NCBI RefSeq assembly: GCF_008065135.1
Contig: NZ_CP042914.1
Location: forward strand, 7,297,404 to 7,361,403
Reading direction: 5' to 3'
Length of the DNA: 64,000 nt
Source: Roseimaritima ulvae
GTDB taxonomy: Bacteria > Planctomycetota > Planctomycetia > Pirellulales > Pirellulaceae
The notes under the pieces are model-generated. The model was not told where the DNA came from. It was given only the letters and a program-made list of their open reading frames with translations, and searched no databases. Position 1 is the stretch's first letter, and every line of letters starts with the position of its first letter. The translations under genes were made by a program, and so were the position numbers. Of the stretch, positions 43,661-53,075 are shown piece by piece.

Positions 43661-44929
43661 TTAGTCGCGGAGCCAGAAGCGGGCGGTGCAGCCGGCCGGG
43701 CCGCTGCGGAGCGTGGCGCCGCCGTGATGCAGTTTGGCGATCCGATACACGCGGCATAGTCCCAACCCCAGCCCGCGCCCGGCTTCGCGACCGCTGTAAT
43801 AGGGATCAAAAGCGTGCCGCTGAGCCTGTTCGGATAATCCCGGTCCGCTGTCGGCGACGCGAACCCACACCTTGTCGCCGCGACGGCCGCTGTCGATCAC
43901 GATCCGCCCCGCACTGCCGACCGCTTCCACCGCATTTCGCAATAAGGCGTCGATGGCATCGTGCACCATCGCCGCATCGCCAACACATGACAACTCACGG
44001 CTGCCCGCCGCTGCAGACGCCTGGGCCAAACACAGCTCAATATCCAACTCTTCGCAACGCCGGCGATACGCCGACATGACTTCGTCCACCAAGCCGCCCA
44101 CGTCGACGGTTCCCAAATTGGGTTGCGGCGGATGCGCAAAGAACATCACGTCGGAGATCATCTCGTGAGCTCGCATGGCTTGCGCGATGACCCGCTGCAG
44201 CGAAGCATGCCGCTTCGCATCCGACTCGTCGGCCTGCAACTGTTCGCTGCGGGTGACGATATTGGCCAGAGGATTATTGATTTCGTGCGTCAAGCCATAC
44301 GCAAACTGCTTCAGCGACGCCAGCTTCGCCGTCTGCAAACGATGGTCGAAGGCGGTGCGGAGCTGCCTTTCGCTGCGGACCACCGACGCCAAACGCGATA
44401 GTGGAAGCGTGCCGTCACCGTAGCGCAGCGACAGCGCGGGCCGCTGAAGCGGCTCGGTTGGCGGGCGAAGCTGCGGCCAGGTGGCTCGCCATCGCGCGGG
44501 CACACGCGGACCGTGGATGGCTAGCCACCGCGGCGCGCTATCCATCCATTGCTCAATCGGCAAAGCCTGACAGCGTTCGGTCAACAACCGCCACTGCTGA
44601 CGGTCTTCGGCGGTGATCGTAGGAGCGTCTAACTGGCGATCCGGCTGGGCAAACAGACGCGGAGCCTGCCGCACCAACCACCGCGATAGCCGCGGCAGCG
44701 AATACCGTTTGGGAGGCGAGCGTCGTGATTGCTCGGCGCGACGCAGAACCGCATACATCAACAGCGCGGGATCGCGCTGCAAACGCTGCTCGATCGCAGC
44801 CACGTGCCGGGCGGAAGCGGCGTTGTCGGTGGGATCGAGCAAGACCGCTGCCAAACTATCCGCGGTGGTTGGCTCAAGCGGCAACCACCAGCGGCTTTGA
44901 GACCACCGCAAACACGGCAGAAACGTCAT
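43661..44929 (-). CDS. Sensor histidine kinase without obvious sensor domain
   Basis: 422 residues, no membrane segment. The N-terminal ~190 residues contain a weak helical region (ASARHVAAIEQRLQRDPALL), somewhat reminiscent of HDOD proteins, but no named sensor. The dimerisation/phosphoacceptor helix is FAYGLTHEINNPLANIVTRS with His215. ATP-binding boxes follow: an N-box in DAIDALLRNAVEAVG, DSGPGLSE and GRGLGLGLCRVYRIA. It should autophosphorylate and pass phosphate to the receiver protein encoded just before it: the upstream gene's stop TAA overlaps this ATG by one base (TAATG). The cytoplasmic location implies an internal signal. Confidence 0.92.
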   Translation of the reverse strand: MTFLPCLRWSQSRWWLPLEPTTADSLAAVLLDPTDNAASARHVAAIEQRLQRDPALLMYAVLRRAEQSRRSPPKRYSLPRLSRWLVRQAPRLFAQPDRQLDAPTITAEDRQQWRLLTERCQALPIEQWMDSAPRWLAIHGPRVPARWRATWPQLRPPTEPLQRPALSLRYGDGTLPLSRLASVVRSERQLRTAFDHRLQTAKLASLKQFAYGLTHEINNPLANIVTRSEQLQADESDAKRHASLQRVIAQAMRAHEMISDVMFFAHPPQPNLGTVDVGGLVDEVMSAYRRRCEELDIELCLAQASAAAGSRELSCVGDAAMVHDAIDALLRNAVEAVGSAGRIVIDSGRRGDKVWVRVADSGPGLSEQAQRHAFDPYYSGREAGRGLGLGLCRVYRIAKLHHGGATLRSGPAGCTARFWLRD

Positions 44930-45516
44930 TAGTTCGAAACAACGCGGTCAATTTCGACCAGGTCACAGGAGCGTAGGATCAAGTCATCGATGGCAAACGG
45001 CTTTTGCATAAAGTCATTCGCACCGGCCGTCTTGAGGCCTTCCACTTTGTCCTGTTCGACCATTCCGGAGATGCACAGGATCTTGACCATGTCCAGAGCG
45101 CTATCGCTGCGAACTCGCTGACAAACTTCTTTGCCATTGATGTCCGGCAGCATCACGTCCAAGACCACCAGGTCGGGACGGAACTCGCGGACTTGCATGC
45201 CGGCGTCGAAGCCGTTGTTGGCCGTGCGAATCTCAAACCGCCCGTCACGCTCGAAACCATCGGAGATCAGATCGACCAAGTCTTGATCGTCGTCCACCAC
45301 CAAGACCTTCTTCTTGCCGCTTTCCAGCGCGTCGGTGGGGATCCCGTTCTCCTTCATAAAGCTAAATAGCTGTTCGCGGGGGATCCGCCGAAACTTACTG
45401 CCCGGTACCCGAAATCCTCGCAACGAACCATTGTCGAAACAGCGAATGATGGTTTGCTGGCTGACCTTGCAAATCTTCGCTGCTTCGCCCGTCGTAAACA
45501 CCGTTTTGGTGGTCAT
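44929..45516 (-). CDS. Response regulator with N-terminal excisionase-type HTH and C-terminal receiver
   Basis: 195 residues from ATG at 45516 (GGAGG lies 12 bases upstream; an ATG at 45528 directly abuts it and is unlikely). Residues 5-55 are an excisionase/MerR-type helix-turn-helix (FTTGEAAKICKVSQQTIIRC, PGSKFRRIPREQL). Residues ~68-190 are a receiver domain: acidic pocket VLVVDDDQDL, phospho-acceptor Asp120 in LVVLDVMLPD, and Lys172 in FMQKPFA. The order DNA-binding-then-receiver is the reverse of common OmpR/NarL regulators. It is cotranscribed with the downstream histidine kinase and probably receives its phosphate. Target genes are unknown. Confidence 0.92.
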   Translation of the reverse strand: MTTKTVFTTGEAAKICKVSQQTIIRCFDNGSLRGFRVPGSKFRRIPREQLFSFMKENGIPTDALESGKKKVLVVDDDQDLVDLISDGFERDGRFEIRTANNGFDAGMQVREFRPDLVVLDVMLPDINGKEVCQRVRSDSALDMVKILCISGMVEQDKVEGLKTAGANDFMQKPFAIDDLILRSCDLVEIDRVVSN

Positions 45517-45813
45517 GGCAGAAATCATCCTCCCTGCTCGCGGCTTGCTTGTCCTGAAAAAAGACCGTTTAGCAAATCTCCGTTCCCCCGCACTACCCCA
45601 ATTCACAGGCAGACTGCGTGGAAACCGCAAGCAACAAGAATTCCCGCTCCTGCCTTGCTTTCCAAACTTACCAAACTTGCGGAATTATACCCAAACCCCA
45701 GAACGGGTCAAGATTGAAATTTTCGACGTAACCACAACCCACAAAAGCACTTACGCCGCAAACCGTCAATTTTCTCTAGGGTTTCTCCCGAATGGACACG
45801 TCAAGCGTTTGAC

Positions 45814-47658
45814 CTAGTTTTGATCACGTTTTCCACAACCGCCACCCTCCAGATGCGCCATCACCAGAGCGATGTCTGCGGGCGTAATCCCGCTGATCCG
45901 CCGGGCTTGCGCCAACGTCAGCGGCTGGACCTTGGACAGTTTCTGCTTGGCTTCGGTCCGCAGCGGCGTGATTCCCTGGTAATCAAAGCTGGTGGGGATT
46001 CGCCGCGACGCCAACCGCTGCTGCTTCGACACTTCCTGCTTTTGCCGACCGATGTAGCCGGCATACTTGATGTCGTATTCCACCTGCAGGGCCGCTTCGG
46101 CCGGAATCGTGGCCAGTTCGGGAATCTGGGCCTGGATTTCCGCCCAACGGACTTCGGGGCGTTTTAGGTAGCGATCGGCCGGCGTGTCTTCGATCCGTCC
46201 GTCGCGAAGGATCTGTTCGGCTCGCTGCATCTGCTGCAATTTATCGTGCAGCCGTTGGCGGCGAGCGGCATCGACCAGGCCGACTTCGTAGCCGCGTTCG
46301 GTTAATCGGCGGTCGGCGTTGTCCTGCCGCAGCAACAACCGGTATTCGGCGCGGCTGGTAAACATCCGGTAAGGCTCATCGGTGCCGGCGGTCACCAGGT
46401 CGTCGACCAGCACGCCCAGGTAGGCTTCGTCGCGCTGCGGTACGTAGGGCGATTTCCCCGCGCATTTTAATGCGGCGTTGGCACCGGCCAGCAGGCCCTG
46501 CCCAGCGGCTTCTTCATACCCGGTGGTGCCGTTGATCTGTCCGGCCAGAAATAGGCCCTCGACGGTTTTGGCTTCCAGATGCGGCCAGAGTTGCGTGGGC
46601 GGACAGAAGTCGTACTCCACGGCGTAGCCATACCGCATGATTTTGGCCTGTTCCAAGCCGGGGATCAGCCGCATGATTTGGTCTTGAACATCGCGGGGCA
46701 AACTGGTCGAGATGCCGTTGACGTAAACTTCGTGCGTCTGCCGGCCTTCGGGTTCGAGGAACAACTGGTGCTGGTTCTTGTCGGCGAACCGCACGACTTT
46801 GTCTTCGATCGAAGGGCAATAACGCGGACCGGCCGAATCGATCTGGCCGCTATACATCGGGGCGCGGTGCAAGTTGGCGCGAATTAGGTCGTGGACCGCG
46901 TCGTTGGTATAGGTAATGAAACAGTCCATCTGCGTTTGCGGCAGGGAGTCCGTTAGGAACGAAAACGCTTGCGGCTGTTCATCGCCCGGTTGGCGTTCGG
47001 TTTGTTTCCAATCGATCGTGCGTCCGCTGAGCCGAGGCGGGGTGCCGGTTTTAAAGCGTTCGATTTCGAAGCCCAACTCCCGCAGCGTGCCGCTCAGCCC
47101 GGCCGTGGTGCCTTCGCCGGCTCGGCCCCCGGCGGTTTTCTGTTCGCCGGTATGCATGATGGCTTGCAGGAAGGTGCCGGTGGTCAACACCACGCAGGGC
47201 GCTTCGTAGGTCGCGCCGCCGCGAACCCGCACGCCACGGACGCGGCGGCCCTCCGCGTGTTCTTCGGTCCACAACCCTTCGACGGTTTCCTGCCGCAAAT
47301 CCAGGTTTTCCTGATCCTCGATCCGCCATTTGATTTCGTTCTGGTAGGCCTTTTTATCGGCCTGCGCCCGCGGGCTGTGCATGGCCGGGCCTTTGCGGCG
47401 GTTGAGCAGCCGGAACTGGATTCCAGTGGCGTCGATGGCCTGCCCCATCAGGCCCCCGAGCGCGTCGACCTCGCGGACGATCTGGCCCTTGGCGACCCCG
47501 CCGATGGCCGGATTGCAGCTCATCTGGCCCACGGTATCGACATTGGTCGTCAGCAACGCCGTGCGTGCCCCCAAGCGGGCGGCAGCGGCAGCGGCTTCGG
47601 TCCCCGCATGTCCAGCGCCGATCACAATCACGTCGTAGCGATACACCGAATCGGACAT
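45814..47658 (-). CDS. mnmG: tRNA uridine-5-carboxymethylaminomethyl modification enzyme MnmG
   Basis: 614 residues, normal length. The FAD-binding motif [14 protein letters not shown] is near the N-terminus, followed by the family signatures [20 protein letters not shown] and [13 protein letters not shown]. The middle has [16 protein letters not shown] and [17 protein letters not shown]. The C-terminal helical domain ends with [20 protein letters not shown], which contacts MnmE. MnmG and MnmE install the cmnm5 group on wobble U34 of several tRNAs, using FAD, folate and GTP. MnmE is not in this window. The start is ATG at 47658; a TTG one codon upstream is less likely. Confidence 0.97.
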   Translation of the reverse strand: MSDSVYRYDVIVIGAGHAGTEAAAAAARLGARTALLTTNVDTVGQMSCNPAIGGVAKGQIVREVDALGGLMGQAIDATGIQFRLLNRRKGPAMHSPRAQADKKAYQNEIKWRIEDQENLDLRQETVEGLWTEEHAEGRRVRGVRVRGGATYEAPCVVLTTGTFLQAIMHTGEQKTAGGRAGEGTTAGLSGTLRELGFEIERFKTGTPPRLSGRTIDWKQTERQPGDEQPQAFSFLTDSLPQTQMDCFITYTNDAVHDLIRANLHRAPMYSGQIDSAGPRYCPSIEDKVVRFADKNQHQLFLEPEGRQTHEVYVNGISTSLPRDVQDQIMRLIPGLEQAKIMRYGYAVEYDFCPPTQLWPHLEAKTVEGLFLAGQINGTTGYEEAAGQGLLAGANAALKCAGKSPYVPQRDEAYLGVLVDDLVTAGTDEPYRMFTSRAEYRLLLRQDNADRRLTERGYEVGLVDAARRQRLHDKLQQMQRAEQILRDGRIEDTPADRYLKRPEVRWAEIQAQIPELATIPAEAALQVEYDIKYAGYIGRQKQEVSKQQRLASRRIPTSFDYQGITPLRTEAKQKLSKVQPLTLAQARRISGITPADIALVMAHLEGGGCGKRDQN

Positions 47659-47877
47659 CAATTTATTTACCTACCAGAAAAACAACGGGGGGTCTGAAAC
47701 AAGCAATCCCGGCGGTCGGCCGGTTTTACTCAAGCGGGACAATCGATCTAGCCGAACCTAGCTGCTAGATGGCGGATGAATTCGTGATCGTGGGGCTGCT
47801 GGATTGTAGCGACAGCGAAGCCGATCCTCCCATCACCCTTTATTGATAACCTTGCGGTGGAGGCGTTCGCCGACATT

Positions 47878-50166
47878 ATGATTAAGAAAAATCATCTACG
47901 AGCGATTCTTGCAGCCACCTCGGTGGCCATCCCCACTGCTCTCTCGGCACAAAGCCCGCAGTATTCGCCGGCGCCGCAACCTGCCACGGCCCAGCATGCC
48001 GTGGCCGCTTCGCAACGCGCCGCGGCGCCCGCGCAACGTCCCACAGGGCAAGCTCCGAACGGGATTTTCCTGAACATGCCCCAGTTCGAGATCCCCTTCA
48101 GCGTGGCGGCAACGGGCACGCAACCACAAGAGGTGCATCTGTACATGTCGCGAGATGCGGGCGCCCGCTGGGAACTGTTCGCACGCCAGCCGGCCAGCAG
48201 CCGCAATTTTCCCTTCTCCGCGCCGGCCGACGGCGACTACTGGTTTGCCACGCGGACCATCGACAGCAACGGGGCGGCGCATCCCTCGGGTCCCGTGCAG
48301 CCTCAGTTGCGGGTCACCGTCGACACGGTCAATCCGGAACTGGAAGCTCGCGCCGATGCCGATGGCAACGGCCAGGTGATCGTCGACTACCGCATCGAGG
48401 ACTTGGCCCCGCTGGCCGAAAGCCTGCGGATCGAATACATGACCGATACGGTGCGTCAATGGATGCCCGTGAAGTCGGCTTCGCAACCGATCTTTCGTGA
48501 GCAGAAGGGCGCCGCCGAAGGACGTGTTGTCTGGGTCCCCGAAGCGGATTGGCGACACGTCTACATTCGTTTGATCGCGCGGGACCGCGCTGGCAACCAA
48601 ACCGTGCTGACCCGTCAGGTGGAAAAGCCGCGAATGGCCACTCAGCCGACGCCCGCGCAACTGGCCAGCTCGCCGCTGCTGCCGCCCAAACCGCTGCCCA
48701 ACGACGCGCCGCCGATGTACGCCAACCCAGCGGCCATCGCCGCGATGGCCGCCAGTCACAGCCGCAGCGGTCCGTTGACCGGCGCGCCGCAGGACATCAC
48801 CCACCAGCCCTTCAATCCCGTCTACAAACCCGCGCCCACGCCCGTCGCGCCGCAAGCAGCCGCCACCGGCTGGCCGAGCACTGCGCAGCAACAGGCATAC
48901 GCGCAGCAACAGGCACAAGCACAGGCTCAGGCTCAAGCACAGCAACTAGCTCAGGCCCAAGCTCAAGCGGCCGCTCGACCATCCGCCCCGGCAGGCCCCG
49001 CGAGCGAGTCGGTGGCTCCGACTCCGCCGGCAGCCCGTTACGCGGCCAATACGGCCCCGCGTCCAGCTGTCCGCGGCATGGCACCGTCGGCCTCGCCAGA
49101 CTTCAGCCTTAACGGCCCCGCCGCCGAGACGCGTCCGGCCCCGCAGCCGCAAGCAGCTCCACAGCCTCAACCGGCACCGGCTTCGCAGTCGCCCATCGTC
49201 GTGGCCGACGCGCAACGTCAACCACAAGCAGCCAAACCGCAAGAGCCGAGTCCGCGGACGGCCGAAGACGCGCTGCGTCCGATGGCTGTCGACGGTCGCG
49301 AGGTGGAAATTGTGCCCGCGCCGGCCGCCACGCCCGACACCTTGACCACGACCACCACGACGCCGTCGCCGCAAGCCGCTGCGATGGCACCGACCGCCGC
49401 GCCGTCACCAGCGACGCAGCCAGCTTCCGCTCCGGCACCACAGCAGCCTTTGCACAGTTCACGACGCCTCACCATGGACGATCTGGCCGCCAGCGGCGCG
49501 GTGGTTCGCCAGAGCGATTCGCGGACGTTCAGCTTGGACTATGAACTGGAAGCGGTGGGTCGTCAGGGCGTCGACACGGTTGAGTTGTGGGCCACCAAAG
49601 ACGGCGGCCAGAGCTGGACATATTGGGACGCGGATCCGGACGGTCAGAGCCCCTTCGATATCATCACCGCGGGCGACGGAGCTTATGGTTTCCGCATCGT
49701 GGTGGTCGCACAAAACGGGCTCACTAGCCCACGGCCGATGGCCGGTGATGACGCCGACATCTATGTGTTGGTCGACACCACCAAACCCAACGTGCGGATC
49801 ACCGGAGCGCGTTACGGCGAGCAGGACGACACGGGGAAGCTGTTGATCCAGTACGAATGCGAAGATCCGCAGGGCCAACTGGCTCGCCGTCCGATCACCT
49901 TAAAATTCTCCGATTCGCCGGAAGGACCTTGGACAACGATCGCCACGGGCCTGGACAACGACGGTTTCTACGCTTGGCCGGCCGACCCGGAACTGCCTCA
50001 TCAGATCTATTTGCGGATCGAAGCGGCCGACCGTGCGGACAACATCGGCCACTACACGCTGGACCGGCCAATCGCCGTGGAAGGGCTGGCACCGCGAGCC
50101 CGCATCCGCGGATTCCAACCGGTCCGCGAAGACACCGCCGCAGCCCCCAAAGCCCGCTTCAAATAA
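47878..50166 (+). CDS. Exported Gln/Ala/Pro-rich protein with two beta-sandwich regions
   Basis: 762 residues from ATG at 47878 (GGAGG about 14 bases upstream; a GTG seven codons earlier overlaps it). Signal peptide HLRAILAATSVAIPTALSAQ. Residues ~60-260 and ~545-740 look like paired Ig/fibronectin-type domains: VHLYMSRDAGARWELFARQP in the first and VELWATKDGGQSWTYWDADP in the second. Each continues with a 'D-G-x-Y-x-F' strand and a 'V-D-T-x-x-P' linker. The middle ~270 residues are disordered, with a QAQAQAQAQ run and many Pro/Ala. The 'strand-x-x-D-G-G-x-x-W' motif recalls BNR/sialidase-like repeats. Function unknown; probably a cell-envelope protein. Confidence 0.75.
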   Translation: MIKKNHLRAILAATSVAIPTALSAQSPQYSPAPQPATAQHAVAASQRAAAPAQRPTGQAPNGIFLNMPQFEIPFSVAATGTQPQEVHLYMSRDAGARWELFARQPASSRNFPFSAPADGDYWFATRTIDSNGAAHPSGPVQPQLRVTVDTVNPELEARADADGNGQVIVDYRIEDLAPLAESLRIEYMTDTVRQWMPVKSASQPIFREQKGAAEGRVVWVPEADWRHVYIRLIARDRAGNQTVLTRQVEKPRMATQPTPAQLASSPLLPPKPLPNDAPPMYANPAAIAAMAASHSRSGPLTGAPQDITHQPFNPVYKPAPTPVAPQAAATGWPSTAQQQAYAQQQAQAQAQAQAQQLAQAQAQAAARPSAPAGPASESVAPTPPAARYAANTAPRPAVRGMAPSASPDFSLNGPAAETRPAPQPQAAPQPQPAPASQSPIVVADAQRQPQAAKPQEPSPRTAEDALRPMAVDGREVEIVPAPAATPDTLTTTTTTPSPQAAAMAPTAAPSPATQPASAPAPQQPLHSSRRLTMDDLAASGAVVRQSDSRTFSLDYELEAVGRQGVDTVELWATKDGGQSWTYWDADPDGQSPFDIITAGDGAYGFRIVVVAQNGLTSPRPMAGDDADIYVLVDTTKPNVRITGARYGEQDDTGKLLIQYECEDPQGQLARRPITLKFSDSPEGPWTTIATGLDNDGFYAWPADPELPHQIYLRIEAADRADNIGHYTLDRPIAVEGLAPRARIRGFQPVREDTAAAPKARFK

Positions 50167-50266
50167 GGTCGTCGTTCGCTCCGCGAACGTTACGAAAAAT
50201 GGTCGTCGTTCGCTCCGCGAACGCAACGAAAAATGGTCGTCGTTCGCTCCGCGAACGCAACGAAGA
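50167..50266 (+). repeat. Three tandem family D repeats
   Basis: Units start at 50167, 50201 and 50235 with a period of 34 bp. Each contains GGTCGTCGTTCGCTCCGCGA followed by ACG[T/C][T/A]ACGAAAAAT. The first begins one base after the stop codon of the preceding gene. The TTCGCTCCGCGAA heart is a palindrome, so each unit may form a small hairpin. Confidence 0.92.
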
Positions 50267-50299
50267 AAGCTGCCGTTCGCTGGGGACGTGAAGTTGATT

Positions 50300-50800
50300 A
50301 GTGAAGCAATTCTTGCTCCCCTCTCCCCCAAGCAAGCTCGTTGTGGTGGAGTAGACTTTGGATAAACAGTCAGCTTCCCCATACTTTGCGTGCGATTTCT
50401 AGAAGCTTGCTTGGGGGAGAGGGGCTGGGGGTGAGGGGGAATTCCACGAGGCGATTTCTGGGTGAACGTGCTGTTTTGACGTTTATTTGTTAGCGCGCAC
50501 CCGACATGCAAGGGCTGCTCTGTCGCCCCCTCACCCCCGGCCCCTCTCCCCCAAAACAAGCCTTTGCGAGGAAGTCAATTGACCTAGCAAATGAACGGTA
50601 GCGTTGAGATGAAACCTGTTATCCGCAAGCTTGTTTTGAGGGCGAGGGGAGCCAGATTTTCGTCAATAAAACACTTCACTCTCCCTCTGGGAGAGTCGAG
50701 CGTCAGCGAGGAGAGGGCGACCGCGCCGCTGCCAAAGTCATAAAAACCTCCCCTCGCGAAGGCTCGTAGCGTTCTGTTCGCGGAGCGAACAACGACCATG
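50300..50800. repeat. Repeat-filled gap upstream of holA
   Basis: No gene is supported in about 700 bases. The gap holds CCCCTCTCCCCCAAGCAAGC (about 50318) and its inverted form GCTTGCTTGGGGGAGAGGGG (50403-50422), which can pair over ~20 bp. It also has CCCCTCTCCCCCAAAACAAG (50540), with an inverted partner CTTGTTTTGAGGGCGAGGGG (50631-50650). CTCTCCCTCTGGGAGAG lies near 50682 and one inverted family D copy at about 50768-50798. The pairs resemble the hairpin at 38525-38595. Any promoter for holA is hidden among these; I cannot place it. Confidence 0.75.
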
Positions 50801-50883
50801 GGTTGCTGCGTTGGGGTGATCGGTCATACTCGCAGATACGTTTCTGAGGCTTCCGCCGCTTTCCTCTGACGCCTGCGATTCCG

Positions 50884-51942
50884 ATGCCGTTGCTGCACGC
50901 CTTTGACGTCCTCACCGACACCAAACTCGACGCCGATTCGCTGCCACCCGCGATCCTGCTGGTCGGCGGCGACAGCACGTTGCGTTCCTGGTGCCGCGCT
51001 CGCCTGGCGGGCGACCAAGACGTCACAGAAGCGGAGGGCGACACGGCTCAGTGGCCCGACCTTCGCGACGACCTCTGCACCGCTTCGCTGTTTTCCTTTG
51101 GCGAACGTCGCACGGTGGTGGTCCGCGGCGGCGATGCCTTGATCAAACGCTACCGCAGCGAACTGGAAGACTACGTTGCGGCGCCCAGCACGGCCGGTCG
51201 GCTGATCCTGGAAGTCGAATCGCTGGCCTCCAACACCCGGCTGTACAAGGCGGCCGATAAACAGGGTTGGCTGGTCGAGTGCAAGCCGCCGGTGCTCAAA
51301 TCCGGTCGCTCGACGCGCCCCGATCACGGTCGTTTGCGGAGCTTCCTGACCGACTTTGTGGCCCCCCGTCATCAATGCAAAATCAAATCCGGCGCGGCCG
51401 ATCGGCTGGTCGACCTGATCGGGGACGACGCCGGTATGCTGGATACGGAAATCGCCAAGCTGGCCGTCAATCTGCCCGTCGGCGGCGAGATCACCGAAAC
51501 CTTGGTCGACGACGTGGTTGCCGGCTGGCAGGGCAAGACGATGTGGGAAATCATCGACGCCGCCGCTTCGGGCAATGCCGCCGTGGCCCTACAGCATGTC
51601 GACCGCCTGCTGACCAGCGGCCAACGACCGATCGCCTTGCTGCCGCAACTGGCCTGGTCGCTGCGTCGACTGGGAATGGCCACCGCAGCCGTCGACGCCG
51701 CCGAACAACGCGGCCGGCGGAGCGGGTTGAGCGAAGCGTTTAAAGCTTCCGGTTTCCGTGGTCGACCGCAGGACATGCAACAAGCCGAACAGCAACTGAA
51801 ACAACTCGGTCGCGAACGCGGCCGGCGGATCCTGCCCTGGCTGCTCGAAGCAGACCTCAAACTCAAAGGCAGCCACAGCAGCGAAGGCCGCGATCGCTGG
51901 GTCCTGGAAGAACTTTTCTTGAAACTCGCTCGAAACAAATAA
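50884..51942 (+). CDS. holA: DNA polymerase III delta subunit
   Basis: 352 residues, right for the clamp-loader delta subunit. The N-terminal domain has AILLVGGDSTLRSWCRARLA, in place of the degenerate Walker-like start of HolA, followed by SLFSFGERRTVVVRGGDALI, the conserved 'FGE-R-R-V-V' segment. The middle has ADRLVDLIGDDAGMLDTEIA, a family hallmark, and the C-terminal collar region runs from GKTMWEIIDAAASGNAAVAL to the end. Delta opens the beta clamp for loading on DNA. The stop is followed at once by the next ATG (51944), so the two are cotranslated. Confidence 0.93.
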   Translation: MPLLHAFDVLTDTKLDADSLPPAILLVGGDSTLRSWCRARLAGDQDVTEAEGDTAQWPDLRDDLCTASLFSFGERRTVVVRGGDALIKRYRSELEDYVAAPSTAGRLILEVESLASNTRLYKAADKQGWLVECKPPVLKSGRSTRPDHGRLRSFLTDFVAPRHQCKIKSGAADRLVDLIGDDAGMLDTEIAKLAVNLPVGGEITETLVDDVVAGWQGKTMWEIIDAAASGNAAVALQHVDRLLTSGQRPIALLPQLAWSLRRLGMATAAVDAAEQRGRRSGLSEAFKASGFRGRPQDMQQAEQQLKQLGRERGRRILPWLLEADLKLKGSHSSEGRDRWVLEELFLKLARNK

Positions 51943-51943
51943 C

Positions 51944-52972
51944 ATGACCGTATTGATCAACGCCTATGGCACGGTGCGTCAACCCACGGACATCGACTTT
52001 GGCTGCGAAGAACTGGGGCACCGCGACCTGAACGATCCGCAACTGCGCGAGCACCTGGGCCAATTCATCGGCTTCATCATGGACCGCGGACAGCGCGAGA
52101 TGACCGCCTCGCTGTACGCCGTGATGCGGCACATCGAACGCGTTCGCCATCACTACTCGTTCCGCGTCGAAGAATCCGCCTTGGACGCGGTCGCTCAGTG
52201 GGCCTGGCACAACAACGCGATCCTGTTCCTGCCCGACTCCAGTGTCCGCGACCCCTCGGGCAATGTGCTGGTTGACCCGCAGTCCGGCGAACCCGACGAT
52301 GACGCGCAAATCCCCTTCCCCGCCGACGCCCGACAGCGCAAAGCTCAAACCGAACTGCTGCTGCGGAACCGGCTGATCGACACGCCCGAATCGCTGCCGC
52401 CGGTGGTGGCCGAAGTGGAAGTCACGCTGCGTGAAGCCGACGATGTGGCTTGGCGCGCGATGTCGTTGTTCATCGTGGCGGTGCGAGCCGAATCGTTGGC
52501 GACGGGCCAACCGATCGGTGTCGACAACCTGCGTGAAAAGGCGCCGCTGGCCTTCCAATCGCTCAGTCCCGTAGAGACTCAATTCCTGGCGACCGACCCG
52601 CCGGACCAACAAAGCATCATCAATGCGGCTTGGCGTTATGAAGCTCTGTTCGTACTGCAGTGGGCGCTGGGACTGCACGACGAACTGCCCTTTGCCGACG
52701 CTATCTGCGACGTGCCCAAGGTGGCCGAGACGATGCTGCCCCGGTTGAACGCCGAATTCGTCGCGGCGGCGAGTTTGCGTCCCACCGCCGAAATCCTCGA
52801 CGCCCTGGATTTCAACCAACGCCTGCTATGGGCCGCTCGCGACGCCCAGCTGAACGAGCGAACGGCTCCGGCATCCATCGACGGCGGCGTGATCAGCGAA
52901 CGCCAACACGCCCTGAACTGGCTGGTCCGCTTCGAAAACGCCGACTGGGACGACGTCGACGTACCGTCGTAG
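51944..52972 (+). CDS. DUF4272-family protein
   Basis: 342 residues, cytoplasmic. The C-terminal two thirds match DUF4272: AQTELLLRNRLIDTPESLPP, VAWRAMSLFIVAVRAESLAT, WRYEALFVLQWALGLHDELP, FADAICDVPKVAETML. The N-terminal part starts VLINAYGTVRQPTDIDFGCE. Function unknown in the literature I know. It begins one base after the holA stop, a likely two-gene operon. The last codon is unusual: TAG at 52970-52972 belongs to a family A repeat (GTAGCATGGG...), so the repeat provides the stop and the original C-terminus may have differed slightly. Confidence 0.85.
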   Translation: MTVLINAYGTVRQPTDIDFGCEELGHRDLNDPQLREHLGQFIGFIMDRGQREMTASLYAVMRHIERVRHHYSFRVEESALDAVAQWAWHNNAILFLPDSSVRDPSGNVLVDPQSGEPDDDAQIPFPADARQRKAQTELLLRNRLIDTPESLPPVVAEVEVTLREADDVAWRAMSLFIVAVRAESLATGQPIGVDNLREKAPLAFQSLSPVETQFLATDPPDQQSIINAAWRYEALFVLQWALGLHDELPFADAICDVPKVAETMLPRLNAEFVAAASLRPTAEILDALDFNQRLLWAARDAQLNERTAPASIDGGVISERQHALNWLVRFENADWDDVDVPS

Positions 52973-53057
52973 CATGGGTCCCCGGCCCGTGTTCTTAGTA
53001 GCATGGGCCCCCGGCCCGTGTTTCCATTCTCGCACACGGGCCAGGGGCCCATGCTAC
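52969..53057. repeat. Family A repeats overlapping a stop codon
   Basis: Two forward copies (52969-52992, 52998-53021) and one inverted copy (53034-53057) lie between the convergent DUF4272 and proS genes. The first copy contains the TAG that ends the DUF4272 gene. The forward and inverted copies can form a stem of up to 23 bp, which may also terminate transcription from both sides. Confidence 0.92.
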
Positions 53058-53075
53058 TTACCGGGGAACCGCGTT

